Positions 34,554 through 42,710 of a stretch of 64,000 nucleotides of DNA are shown piece by piece. The stretch is from CAYWQB01 sp964460785 (GTDB lineage Bacteria; Chlamydiota; Chlamydiia; Chlamydiales; CAYWQB01). Each line of letters starts with the position of its first letter. Position 1 is the first letter of the stretch. The stretch is taken from positions 62,001 to 126,000 of the forward strand of contig CAYWQB010000002.1 in the NCBI GenBank assembly GCA_964460785.1. The letters run 5' to 3'. A model generated the notes under the pieces. It did no database searches. It was not told the DNA's origin and saw only the letters and a list, made by a program, of their open reading frames with translations. Both the position numbers and the translations under genes were made by a program.

Positions 34554-35954
34554 CTAGCGAACATGTTTAATTTTATTCAGACCATTCAGGGCTGCGATGC
34601 GATAGCCTTCAGCAAAGGTTGGGTAGTTAAACACATGATCGATAAAGTAGTCGATATGAGCCTTAAACGACATAGCCACTTGTCCAATATGGATTAATTC
34701 ACAAGCAGCCCTGCCAATAATATGAATGCCTAGTATTTCTAAGGTTTCTGCATGAAATAATATTTTAAAAAGCCCTGTTTTTGCACTGGAGATATGGCCT
34801 CGAGCTGTCTCATAGTAATAGCCACGGCCTACCTCATACCGAAAGCCTAGCTTCTGTAACTCTTCTTCAGTCCTTCCAATACAAGCAATTTCAGGGATGG
34901 TCCAAATCCCAAAGGGAAAGTGTCTTAAGTAATAGTTTCTCTCAGAACCCATTGCATGGCGTGCTGCAAGACGTCCCTGCTCCATACTTGTTGACGCTAA
35001 ACATGCTCCCCCTATGACATCGCCTGCAGCATAAATTGAGGGATTCACAGTTTGGTAGAGATCATTAACAGGAATATACCCCCTTTCATCTAATGAGATC
35101 CCTACATTTTCTAGGCCCATTCCGGTCACATTTGCTCTGCGCCCAAGGGCATAAAGAACAACATCCCCCTCAACATGCATCCCATCTTTTAGAACAACAA
35201 CCCCTTTATCCCCTTTCCGGAAAATCTTTTCAGGTTCAGCATTGCGAATAAAGGTCATTCCCAGACGAGTTAAAGAGTCTTGTAGGTGCAAGCCGATCTC
35301 TCGATCTAGCATAGGTAAAATATGATCCTTGCGGTCAATAACGGTCACTTCACAACCTAACGCAGCAAAAAAGCTTGCATACTCCGAACCAATCACTCCT
35401 CCACCTAAGACGATCATCGATTGAGGAATTTTTTCGAGCTTTAATAAGGTTGTAGAATCAACAATGACCTCACCATCAAAGGGAATATCATCAGGCCGGC
35501 GTGGTTTTGATCCTGTGGATAGTAAAATATAGTTTGCGCGGACCTCTGTATGAACTTTTCCACTTGGGTCACTAATGCTTAAAGTATTGGAGTCTTTAAA
35601 AGAGGCAAAACCATGTACACAAGCAATATCATTACGCACCATTTGCCTTTCGACCATTTCGCGCTGATCTAGCAAAACGCGATTCAAGCGAAAATTCAAA
35701 TCGCTAATTGCGATTTCCCCTTTTGGGAGTTGCCCTTCTCCATAAAAACTTTTTTCATGAAACCGAGAGAGGACTAAGACTGCCTCGCGTAAAGTTTTTG
35801 ATGGAATTGTGCCTGAATTTAAACAGGCCCCTCCTAGGTGATTTCCTTCCTCAATAATCACAGCCTTTTTTCCAAGTTTAGAGACTTGAATAGCTGCCTT
35901 TTGCCCTGCAGGCCCTGAGCCTACAACTGCGAAGTCCACCTCTAACTTTTTCAT
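34554..35954 (-). CDS. sthA: Soluble pyridine nucleotide transhydrogenase (SthA-like flavoprotein)
   Basis: The 466-residue FAD protein is of the two-dinucleotide-binding-domain family: FAVVGSGPAGQKAAIQ for FAD, MIVLGGGVIGSEYASFFAALG for NAD(P), and IYAAGDVIGG. The position of the redox disulfide reads GGACLNSGTIPSKTLREA: the second Cys is absent (Cys, then Ser at the place of the partner), as in SthA and unlike dihydrolipoamide dehydrogenase or mercuric reductase. It would balance NADPH and NADH. The ATG at 35954 is chosen over the TTG at 35978 because GAGGGAG lies just upstream. Confidence 0.88.
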   Translation of the reverse strand: MKKLEVDFAVVGSGPAGQKAAIQVSKLGKKAVIIEEGNHLGGACLNSGTIPSKTLREAVLVLSRFHEKSFYGEGQLPKGEIAISDLNFRLNRVLLDQREMVERQMVRNDIACVHGFASFKDSNTLSISDPSGKVHTEVRANYILLSTGSKPRRPDDIPFDGEVIVDSTTLLKLEKIPQSMIVLGGGVIGSEYASFFAALGCEVTVIDRKDHILPMLDREIGLHLQDSLTRLGMTFIRNAEPEKIFRKGDKGVVVLKDGMHVEGDVVLYALGRRANVTGMGLENVGISLDERGYIPVNDLYQTVNPSIYAAGDVIGGACLASTSMEQGRLAARHAMGSERNYYLRHFPFGIWTIPEIACIGRTEEELQKLGFRYEVGRGYYYETARGHISSAKTGLFKILFHAETLEILGIHIIGRAACELIHIGQVAMSFKAHIDYFIDHVFNYPTFAEGYRIAALNGLNKIKHVR

Positions 35955-36052
35955 TTCTCCCTCTATATCCCTTTTCAACCTGATGAATAGGAGATTTATT
36001 CTTTTCTGGCTAGCTATTCACCACATTAGGGAGAGAAATCTATACAAGCTAC

Positions 36053-36081
36053 TTGAGGATTAAGAGTAGGATTGCTAAACT
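36053..36081 (+). promoter_or_regulatory. Candidate promoter for rpmB
   Basis: TTGAGG (36053-36058) is 17 nt from TAAACT (36076-36081), 33 nt upstream of the rpmB ATG, in the gap between divergent sthA and rpmB. Hexamers match consensus at four of six positions each, and the spacing is ideal. Confidence 0.45.
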
Positions 36082-36114
36082 TCTTTTCCTTTCTATCGAC
36101 GTTGGGAGAGAACC

Positions 36115-36390
36115 ATGAGTAAAACTTGCCAAGTTACAGGCAAAAAGCCCCGCAAAGGAAAGACTTACTCCATCCGCGGTATCGCAAAGAAAAAGAAGGG
36201 GATTGGTCTTAACATTACAGGGACTTCTAAGCGCCGCTTTCAGCCAAACCTTTTTAAAAAGCGTTTTTGGTTTGAAGAAGAAAAGCGTTTTGTAACTTTA
36301 CGCCTGTCTGCAGCAGCTATCCGCACTCTTGAAAAGAAGGGTGTCGCAACTGTTGTTCGAGAACTACGAGCGAAAGGACAAAAAGTTTAA
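36115..36390 (+). CDS. rpmB: 50S ribosomal protein L28
   Basis: The 91-residue basic protein starts MSKTCQVTGKKPRKGKTYSI and has the L28 core RRFQPNLFKKRFW and LSAAAIRTLEKKG. Only one Cys remains at the N-terminus, so this is the zinc-independent form. The ATG follows GGGAGAG. It is a single-gene transcription unit followed by a strong terminator. Confidence 0.96.
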   Translation: MSKTCQVTGKKPRKGKTYSIRGIAKKKKGIGLNITGTSKRRFQPNLFKKRFWFEEEKRFVTLRLSAAAIRTLEKKGVATVVRELRAKGQKV

Positions 36391-36413
36391 TTACTTTTTT
36401 GACTTTTGTGTAA

Positions 36414-36449
36414 AACCCAGCTCTTGCTTACAAGAGTTGGGTTTTTTTT
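36414..36449 (+). terminator. Intrinsic terminator after rpmB
   Basis: A 13-bp stem, AACCCAGCTCTTG with CAAGAGTTGGGTT (one G-T pair) around a CTTA loop, is followed by a run of eight T residues. Confidence 0.92.
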
Positions 36450-36469
36450 GGCCTTTAACTCTAATATTT

Positions 36470-36508
36470 TTTTACAAAAAACCCCGCAAAACGAGCGTTT
36501 TGCAGGGG
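36470..36508 (-). terminator. Intrinsic terminator for the minus-strand gene at 36537-37109
   Basis: Read on the minus strand, a stem of CCCC-x-GCAAAAC with GTTTTGC-GGGG (36508-36482, one bulged base, loop GCT) is followed by a T-run (complement of the A-run 36475-36481). It lies 29 nt after the stop of the 190-aa gene. Confidence 0.85.
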
Positions 36509-36536
36509 CAAAAATCTGTGCTATACAATAGTAAGA

Positions 36537-37109
36537 TTACTTAGACTGACTCTCAATGATGACTTCATAGTCAACAGTATTTGAGTCCACATCTTCCCAG
36601 TCGGTGTGCTGAGTATAAGGTACACGGCTTTGCCCTGGTTGTAAAAACCAGTAGCTGTTCAACTCACTTTTCTTTCTTTCAAAAGCTAAAAGCGCCTCTT
36701 CTTCTTCACTTTCATTCCCATTGTCAAAAAGAGATTCTACAACCTTTTCGATAGCCTTTGAAACATCAGCAACCTTATTCGCAGGTAGTTTAGCTGCTTG
36801 ATCAGATAGCTTTTCAAGGCCATGTGCAGCACTACGGATAATCTTAAGAGCTCCTCGTACAAGAGGCTCTCTTTCTTTGCGTTCCTGCTTTTTCAGCTGC
36901 TCTTGCATTCCTGCAAGGAGCTCTTTTGCTTGTTGGAAGTTTCTCATGGCCACTTCTGCATCTCTTGATACTGTGCATTCATAAGTGACTTTGACAAGCT
37001 TAAGGGATAGGTCTAATCCTCCCACTTGCTCATGATGTTCCTCGATGACCTCTCGATTGAGGGTCACCCCTTCAGGGCCTTCAAGTCTCATAGAAATTTC
37101 TGTAGACAT
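36537..37109 (-). CDS. Hypothetical acidic protein downstream of flagellin, possible late flagellar gene
   Basis: I do not recognise this 190-residue protein. It begins with a beta-like segment (MRLEGPEGVTLNREVIEE), then GGLDLSLKLVKVTYECTVSRD, then a long helical region at about 52-150 with coiled-coil character (AKELLAGMQEQLKKQERKE), and an acidic C-terminus with SYWFLQPGQSRVPYTQ. No signal peptide and no membrane segment. It lies 107 nt after flagellin on the same strand and carries its own candidate sigma28 promoter at 37141-37167. A flagellin chaperone or filament accessory role would fit the context, but it does not resemble FliS, FlaG or FliD. Confidence 0.75.
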   Translation of the reverse strand: MSTEISMRLEGPEGVTLNREVIEEHHEQVGGLDLSLKLVKVTYECTVSRDAEVAMRNFQQAKELLAGMQEQLKKQERKEREPLVRGALKIIRSAAHGLEKLSDQAAKLPANKVADVSKAIEKVVESLFDNGNESEEEEALLAFERKKSELNSYWFLQPGQSRVPYTQHTDWEDVDSNTVDYEVIIESQSK

Positions 37110-37140
37110 TGGGCGCTCCTTGATTAAGGTTTTGTCTTTT

Positions 37141-37167
37141 TTATATTAAGATAAGACAAACACTTTA
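37141..37167 (-). promoter_or_regulatory. Candidate sigma28 (FliA) promoter for the 190-aa gene
   Basis: Minus strand: TAAAGTGT (37167-37160), 11 nt, TAATATAA (37148-37141). The enterobacterial sigma28 consensus is TAAAGTTT-N11-GCCGATAA. The -35 matches at seven of eight positions and the spacing is exact; the -10 shares only the final ATAA. The -10 lies 31 nt before the ATG. A FliA gene is present at 44496-45278. Confidence 0.5.
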
Positions 37168-37216
37168 CCCAGAACCCATTTTACAAACAACACAAAAAGA
37201 AAAACTTAACAGTCAT

Positions 37217-38896
37217 CTACTGTAAAAGCCGCAAAGCAACTCTTGGCAACTGAGAGGCTTTTTGTAGAAGGCTTAAATTAATTTCATTGAGCAGCTGATG
37301 CATCGCTAGCTTAGAGGTTTCTTCTGCGACATTTACATCTCGAAGCAAGCTCTCTGAATTGCTAATATTTGCTTGGTATTCATCCAAAGATAGGTATGTA
37401 TACCCTAAACGACTATCTTGAGAGCCAATTTTAGCCATCTGCAAACTCACTCTATCGAGGGCTTGACTAATCTGAGATAGACTTGAATCAGCGCTTTCAA
37501 TTGTTTTGATATCACTATTTAACAAGCCAAGTGTATAGAGGCGAACATCTCCTCCATTAACCACAGAAGATTGGTTATAGTTAGGCCCATTTTGTAAGAG
37601 AAAATTAGAGCGATGAGCCACTCCATCTAAACTCACCCCGGCATACCCATCGACATTCTGCATAAGAGTATTAGGTAAAGCATTGATAATTTCAGGTTGT
37701 TCACCTGGGTGTATATCAAAACTTCGGATTGACTGATCTGCTGTGTCTAAGTAGACCACTCGGTTACCATCAGCACTCATGCGCACCTGTGTAATCTCTG
37801 CAGATTCACCCACCTCGACGCGAGCAAACTTTCCAGTATTTAGGTTTGTCACCCGTAAGACTCCGGGCTCTCCATCGATTTCATCCACCACAAGCTGCCC
37901 TGATTCACTGAAGGCAAATTTTCCTGTATTGGTGTTGATAGGAACAGAGGCTGTAGTATTATCAAATAAGACCTTTTTATCATTGATATCGAGTAAATTT
38001 CGGCTTACAAACTGATCTTCGGTATCATAGTAGTAGATGCGCTCATTATAGACCTTAAATTCCTGAAGCTGAATATCTTCTATACTCGCTGCATCGATTG
38101 GTGTCGTATCTGTTTCCCATGCTTCCACATCTTGTAAACGAAGAGTGTAAGCAGATCCCCCTGTATTTTCAGTTAAATACCAAAGCCTTCCCGTATTATC
38201 TACTTCAAGGCCGCTTTTTGCTGCTGTAAGAGCTGACTGTCCATGGGTGACAACACCTGTATTGATTTCATAGCGGTTAAGAGCGGCATCATCATCTATG
38301 TAGAAAACAAAGCACCCATCTCCTGAAAGAGTATAAGGTTGTGTAGAAGAAAATTTGTAGTCGATCCCATTCACTGAGCTGATGCCACTCAGTATTGCTT
38401 TTGGTAAAGTATACTGTTGAGACCCATCAGGTTGAGCAAAGCGGAATGTATTTTCCTCTTTGTCAAAAGTTAAGATTGCATCACGGCCTGCAACCTGAAC
38501 CCCATTATACTTTGCATCACTTGCAATGCGTGCAATTTCATTTTTAAGTTGTTGAAACTCAAGATCTAAATTTTCTCTATCTCCTTGATTTTTAGATCCA
38601 TCAGCTGCAGCTGTTGCAAGTTCTCCCATACGCGTCAGTATCTCTTGGGTGTTTTGTAGCCATGAACTTGCCGATGCAATCATCCCTCGGGCATTTTGTA
38701 TATTCAGCATTGCTTCTGAAGAGTTATTGATTTGATACCGGAAGTTTTGGGCAATACCAAATTCTGCTGGCCCATCCCCAGGACGCGTCAACTTTTTACC
38801 TGAAGACAAAAAAGACATACTCTGCAGTACCTTCTGCTGAGATAGCCGGTAGTTTGCAGATGGGTAAATAGAAAATGTATTTTGTACTAGAGACAT
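37217..38896 (-). CDS. fliC: Flagellin with an unusual, propeller-like central domain
   Basis: The 559-residue protein has canonical flagellin ends. Residues 1-140 (MSLVQNTFSIYPSANYRLSQ, FLSSGKKLTRPGDGPAEFGI, LTRMGELATAAADGS, KYNGVQV) are D0/D1; residues 470-559 (YTYLSLDEYQANISNSESLL, DVNVAEETSKLAM, KASQLPRVALRLLQ) are the C-terminal D1/D0 helices. Between them lie about 275 residues (187-460) that do not look like known D2/D3: repeated units of about 40 residues such as SGDGCFVFYIDDDAALNRYE and SADGNRVVYLDTADQSIRSF, the pattern of beta-propeller blades. The ATG at 38896 follows GGAGG by 8 nt. A weak hairpin follows the stop. Confidence 0.92.
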   Translation of the reverse strand: MSLVQNTFSIYPSANYRLSQQKVLQSMSFLSSGKKLTRPGDGPAEFGIAQNFRYQINNSSEAMLNIQNARGMIASASSWLQNTQEILTRMGELATAAADGSKNQGDRENLDLEFQQLKNEIARIASDAKYNGVQVAGRDAILTFDKEENTFRFAQPDGSQQYTLPKAILSGISSVNGIDYKFSSTQPYTLSGDGCFVFYIDDDAALNRYEINTGVVTHGQSALTAAKSGLEVDNTGRLWYLTENTGGSAYTLRLQDVEAWETDTTPIDAASIEDIQLQEFKVYNERIYYYDTEDQFVSRNLLDINDKKVLFDNTTASVPINTNTGKFAFSESGQLVVDEIDGEPGVLRVTNLNTGKFARVEVGESAEITQVRMSADGNRVVYLDTADQSIRSFDIHPGEQPEIINALPNTLMQNVDGYAGVSLDGVAHRSNFLLQNGPNYNQSSVVNGGDVRLYTLGLLNSDIKTIESADSSLSQISQALDRVSLQMAKIGSQDSRLGYTYLSLDEYQANISNSESLLRDVNVAEETSKLAMHQLLNEINLSLLQKASQLPRVALRLLQ

Positions 38897-38951
38897 TGCA
38901 TATCCTCCGTGATCTTGCATCCAGGGAATCCTTCCCTGCGCTCCACTTCCT

Positions 38952-38979
38952 CTATCGTCGTTGAAATATCGCTTCTTGA
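38952..38979 (-). promoter_or_regulatory. Candidate sigma28 (FliA) promoter for flagellin
   Basis: Minus strand: TCAAGAAG (38979-38972), 12 nt, GACGATAG (38959-38952). The -10 matches GCCGATAA at six of eight positions; the -35 matches TAAAGTTT at about four of eight; spacing is one longer than ideal. The -10 is 56 nt from the flagellin ATG. Late flagellin promoters are normally FliA-dependent. Confidence 0.45.
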
Positions 38980-39033
38980 GCTTTTTTTTTGTTTCAGCCA
39001 GAATCCTCCCAATTCATTCTACATCAGTGTTCT

Positions 39034-40023
39034 ATGAAAAAATTTACTAGGCAAATTTTTCTCCTTCTTCTAATCGCCGGCTCCTTCTGGTGGCTTATGG
39101 AGCGCCACCAAGCCTATAATCGAGCGCCAACAGAGCAAGACTCCGTCCATCTTTATTCTACCCAGCTAGATGATAGTTTAAAGACACAGGTCTTAAAATC
39201 TCTTAGCCGAGCGAACCGCTCCATTTTTGTTCGGATTTATGGGCTTACAGATCCAGAAGTCATAGCCTTATTAAATGAGAAGGCTACACAAGGGGTTACT
39301 ATTAGTGTTTTCTATGATCCAAAAGCATCTAAAAGCCTTACCAAAAAAATCTCTCCTCTAGTGAAAGCTGTGCCTGTAAAGGGGAAAGGCATCCAGCATC
39401 AGAAGCTTTGGATTATTGATGAAAATGAAGTTTGGATAGGCTCAACAAACTTAACCACAAAGTCCCTTGTCATGCATGACAACCTCCTAATGGGCCTATA
39501 TGCTCCGGATCTTGCCTCCTGGGTTTTAAACTACTACACTTCTGCAAAACACCCCCCACTAGAAACAAGCTTTAAAGACTCTTTCTTTTTACTCCCAGCT
39601 GGAGAGCGCCCCTTACATAAATTATGTGATGCTATTGACCAAGCAGAAGAAACGCTCTACATTGCGATGTTTTCTTGGACGCATAAAGATCTGTGTCAAC
39701 ATGTGATTGCAGCTCATGAACGAGGCGTTCGAGTGCGTGTTGTTTTAGATCCTTCCACTGTTGAAGGGGTTGGTAAAAAGACAGCTTCTTCTCTGAAAAA
39801 AGCAGGGATCCCCATCCATATCCGCCAAGGAGATCCGCTCATGCACCACAAGTTTGCATTGATCGATGAAAAGCTTCTGGTTACAGGCTCAGCAAACTGG
39901 TCATTTTCAGCTTTTAAAAAGAATGAAGAAACCCTTCTCTTTCATACAATAGAGGACCATAAGGAGAAGAAGGCTGCCACTTCTCTTTGGAAGAACCTGT
40001 GGCATGAAACACATAACCTCTAA
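39034..40023 (+). CDS. Membrane-anchored phospholipase D family protein
   Basis: The 329-residue protein starts MKKFTRQIFLLLLIAGSFWW, an N-terminal signal anchor, so the enzyme part faces the periplasm or is exported. Two complete HKD motifs are visible: HQKLWIIDENEVWIGSTN (about residue 125) and HHKFALIDEKLLVTGSAN (about residue 270), each ending in a Gly-Ser and Asn. This pair gives one PLD active site acting on phosphodiesters (phospholipids or nucleic acid). The ATG at 39034 is preferred over a TTG at 38989. It is divergent from flagellin. Chlamydiae often have PLD-family proteins; the substrate here is unknown. Confidence 0.88.
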   Translation: MKKFTRQIFLLLLIAGSFWWLMERHQAYNRAPTEQDSVHLYSTQLDDSLKTQVLKSLSRANRSIFVRIYGLTDPEVIALLNEKATQGVTISVFYDPKASKSLTKKISPLVKAVPVKGKGIQHQKLWIIDENEVWIGSTNLTTKSLVMHDNLLMGLYAPDLASWVLNYYTSAKHPPLETSFKDSFFLLPAGERPLHKLCDAIDQAEETLYIAMFSWTHKDLCQHVIAAHERGVRVRVVLDPSTVEGVGKKTASSLKKAGIPIHIRQGDPLMHHKFALIDEKLLVTGSANWSFSAFKKNEETLLFHTIEDHKEKKAATSLWKNLWHETHNL

Positions 40024-40082
40024 AGAGATTGCTTTTTTCCTAAAGGAGTACCTACCCTCTTTGAGGACTGGAGGTTTTATCT

Positions 40083-40826
40083 ATGCAGATTGCACTTATA
40101 GGATTTGGAAAGGTTGGTCAGACTATTGCTCAAGCTCTCGCTCCAGAAGACTCTCTCACAAGTATTATTGACCCACACCACCCGGAAGCGACGGCAACAA
40201 CTTTAACTGCAGAAGCTCTAAAAGGAGTGGATGTTGCCATTGATTTTTCTACAGCAGAGCAAGTTCCCCAATCGATTGAAACCTGTCTAGGCACCCAAAC
40301 CCCCCTGATCATTGGGACAACTGGATGGGATAATGAAAGTCCTCATTGGCAAGAGCTCGTTGCGCGAACGAAAGGATCTATTCTCTTCTCGCCTAACTTT
40401 TCTGTCGGTGTTTACCTTTTTTTGCATCTATCTGGGCAAATGGCTAAGGCCTGTCGCCACCTTGAGCAGTTTGACCTTGGGGGTTTTGAGATCCACCATC
40501 GGCATAAGCAGGATATGCCCTCAGGAACAGCAAAAGAAATGGCAAGGCGTGCTTGTGAAAAGGGCTCCAAGCAAACCTCCATCTTAACAACCCCAACAAA
40601 GGCTCTTGATTCAAGCCAGCTACAACTAAGCTCCTTACGCCTTGGTTCCGTATATGGCATGCATCATCTATACCTTAGCTCTCCTGATGACTTCATTGAA
40701 CTCAAACACACTGCAATGAATCGACAGGCCTTTGCAAAAGGAGCTTTAGGCGCTGCCAGGTGGCTTTTGGGAAAGAAGGGCTGGTTTAGTATGGATGACT
40801 ATATGAAGGAGATTATTGATGCTTAA
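40083..40826 (+). CDS. dapB: 4-hydroxy-tetrahydrodipicolinate reductase
   Basis: DapB reduces the product of DapA in diaminopimelate synthesis. The 247-residue protein has the N-terminal nucleotide-binding start MQIALIGFGKVGQTIAQAL, the middle IDFSTAEQVPQSIE, and the catalytic stretch EIHHRHKQDMPSGTAKEMA (His-His and Lys-x-Asp-x-Pro-Ser-Gly-Thr). It is slightly short but complete. It begins the dapB-dapA-asd-dapL operon and overlaps dapA by 8 nt. Confidence 0.96.
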   Translation: MQIALIGFGKVGQTIAQALAPEDSLTSIIDPHHPEATATTLTAEALKGVDVAIDFSTAEQVPQSIETCLGTQTPLIIGTTGWDNESPHWQELVARTKGSILFSPNFSVGVYLFLHLSGQMAKACRHLEQFDLGGFEIHHRHKQDMPSGTAKEMARRACEKGSKQTSILTTPTKALDSSQLQLSSLRLGSVYGMHHLYLSSPDDFIELKHTAMNRQAFAKGALGAARWLLGKKGWFSMDDYMKEIIDA

Positions 40827-41706
40827 AGGCGTAATTACAGCTCTCATTACTCCAATGAAGGAAGATCTTTCTGTTGACTTAGACGGCTTACAGGCACTCA
40901 TTCGCAGGCAACTTGCGGCAAATATTGATGGAATTTTGGTCTGTGGGTCTACGGGAGAAGGCCCCCTTCTCAATCACCAAGAACGCACTGCAATCATAGA
41001 TTGTGCTCGTCGCCTCATCCCCAGCCATGTTGCTTTATGGGTGGGCATCTCTGGATCTAACCCCCAGCAATTTTTAGAGGAGGCTCAAAGCTACCAAAAA
41101 TATGCTCCGGATGCCTTTTTAATCTCCCCTCCCGACTATATGCGCCCTACACAAAAAGGGATCTACCAATTCTATCAGCATCTAGATCAAGAGCTCTCTA
41201 CACCTATTGTCATATATAATCACCCTGGGCGTACGGGGACACTTATCCAATCGAACACGCTGATTGAACTCTCTAAGCTTCCTAATGTACAGGGCATTAA
41301 AGATGCATCCGGAAACCTTGCTCTTACAGATGCCACCCTTCAAGAGCTCTCTCCATCTTGTGGTCTTTATAGCGGAGATGATGCAAGCACACTTGCTTTA
41401 GTTTCACTTGGAGCAAAAGGGGTTGTATCTGTTGCGAGTAACTTACTTCCTAAAGAGATGCTCCAACTCACACATAGAGCTCTTTCTGGAGAGATGGCTC
41501 CTGCTCTAGACGTTCACAGAAAGCTCTTCTCTTTGATCCATGCACTAGGGATAGAGAATAACCCGATCCCTATCAAGTATGCTATGCAATCCAAGGGATT
41601 ACCCTCAGGTTCTCCTCGTCCCCCTCTACTTCCCCTTAGTCCATCTTTGCGGGACTCTCTACATCACTTACTCAACCAGGAGGGTGCATGTCTCGCGTCC
41701 CTGTAG
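40819..41706 (+). CDS. dapA: 4-hydroxy-tetrahydrodipicolinate synthase
   Basis: DapA condenses pyruvate with aspartate semialdehyde. In the 295-residue TIM barrel, LVCGSTGEGPLLNHQE is the substrate-binding loop, VIYNHPGRTG holds the catalytic Tyr, and VQGIKDASGN holds the Schiff-base Lys. The start is the ATG at 40819, overlapping the dapB stop; a TTG directly before it is not needed. The stop overlaps asd by 19 nt. Confidence 0.96.
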   Translation: MLKGVITALITPMKEDLSVDLDGLQALIRRQLAANIDGILVCGSTGEGPLLNHQERTAIIDCARRLIPSHVALWVGISGSNPQQFLEEAQSYQKYAPDAFLISPPDYMRPTQKGIYQFYQHLDQELSTPIVIYNHPGRTGTLIQSNTLIELSKLPNVQGIKDASGNLALTDATLQELSPSCGLYSGDDASTLALVSLGAKGVVSVASNLLPKEMLQLTHRALSGEMAPALDVHRKLFSLIHALGIENNPIPIKYAMQSKGLPSGSPRPPLLPLSPSLRDSLHHLLNQEGACLASL

Positions 41707-42710
41707 CCCTTCTAGGCTGCACAGGCCTTGTTGGACAAAGTTATGTGCAAATGTTGGCCAATCACCCCTTTTTCAAAATTGAAGCGCTAGTTAGCTCTAA
41801 ATCATTCCCTTCCTATGCAGAGGCAATACACAAAAAGTGGAGTCTGCCTTCTCCTCCTCCAAAAGAAAGCCTTTCCCTGCCAGTCTACTCTCTAGATGCT
41901 TTTACCCAGTCCTCTCCGCCTCCTGTTGTATTTTCAGCTCTTCCTAAAAGGATAGCAGAAGCGATAGATAGTCTGCTTGCTGAGCAAGGAGCATGGGTCA
42001 TTGCTCACTCAAACCACCACAGGAGAAACCCCCAGGTCCCTCTTATTTTTCCGGAAATTAACTGGCATCACTTAAAGCGATTGAAGAGCCCTAAAGAGTC
42101 TCCAGGGGGAGTGATTGCTAAACCCAACTGCTCGATCCATAGCTACCTTCTTGCCTGCTATGCATTGATGCAGCATGTCAACCTACTTTCTGTTGAGGTC
42201 TCTACGATGCAATCCCTATCAGGAGCTGGACGAGAGGCTCTGGCTCTTACGGAAGTGGCTGCAGAGATTCCTGGGGAAGAAGAAAAGTCCCAGTGGGAAC
42301 CTAGAAAAATCTTAAGTCGAACAACTAAAGACCTGTTTGAGCCCATCTTTACAGCTCGCTGTATGCGTATTCCAACGCATATAGGACACTGGGCATCTAC
42401 CTATATTCATATGGAGAAGCCTCTCTCATTAGATGAAGTCATAGCCATCTGGCAAGAGTTCCAGCCAGATCAAGCCATTGCCGAGCTTCCCTCAACACAA
42501 AAAAGCTTAGTTTACCTCCCCAAGAATCAAGACCTCTCTACTGCCCGACTCCCAGGTCATGGGATGAGTATATTTTTAGGGAAAGCTTCTCTCCCTAAAG
42601 AAAACTTACTCTATGTTTTAGGTCTTTCAGATAATTTACTTCGTGGAGCTGCTGGTAGTGGCTTACAAATTGCAGAACTCCTCTACTCTCAAGGATACCT
42701 TTCATGTTAA
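41688..42710 (+). CDS. asd: Aspartate-semialdehyde dehydrogenase
   Basis: Asd reduces aspartyl phosphate to the semialdehyde used by DapA. The 340-residue protein starts MSRVPVALLGCTGLVGQSYV (NADP-binding) and has the nucleophile Cys in IAKPNCSIHSYLL and the later catalytic His in RIPTHIGHW. It resembles the archaeal/chlamydial-type enzyme more than the enterobacterial one. AGGAGGG precedes the ATG. It overlaps dapA and dapL. The kinase that feeds it, lysC, is 33 kb away. Confidence 0.93.
   Translation: MSRVPVALLGCTGLVGQSYVQMLANHPFFKIEALVSSKSFPSYAEAIHKKWSLPSPPPKESLSLPVYSLDAFTQSSPPPVVFSALPKRIAEAIDSLLAEQGAWVIAHSNHHRRNPQVPLIFPEINWHHLKRLKSPKESPGGVIAKPNCSIHSYLLACYALMQHVNLLSVEVSTMQSLSGAGREALALTEVAAEIPGEEEKSQWEPRKILSRTTKDLFEPIFTARCMRIPTHIGHWASTYIHMEKPLSLDEVIAIWQEFQPDQAIAELPSTQKSLVYLPKNQDLSTARLPGHGMSIFLGKASLPKENLLYVLGLSDNLLRGAAGSGLQIAELLYSQGYLSC

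Noticed and set aside
34554..35954. Dihydrolipoamide dehydrogenase or mercuric reductase
   Set aside because: The redox motif has only one Cys (GGACLNSGTIPSK), which fits soluble transhydrogenase and not the disulfide enzymes.
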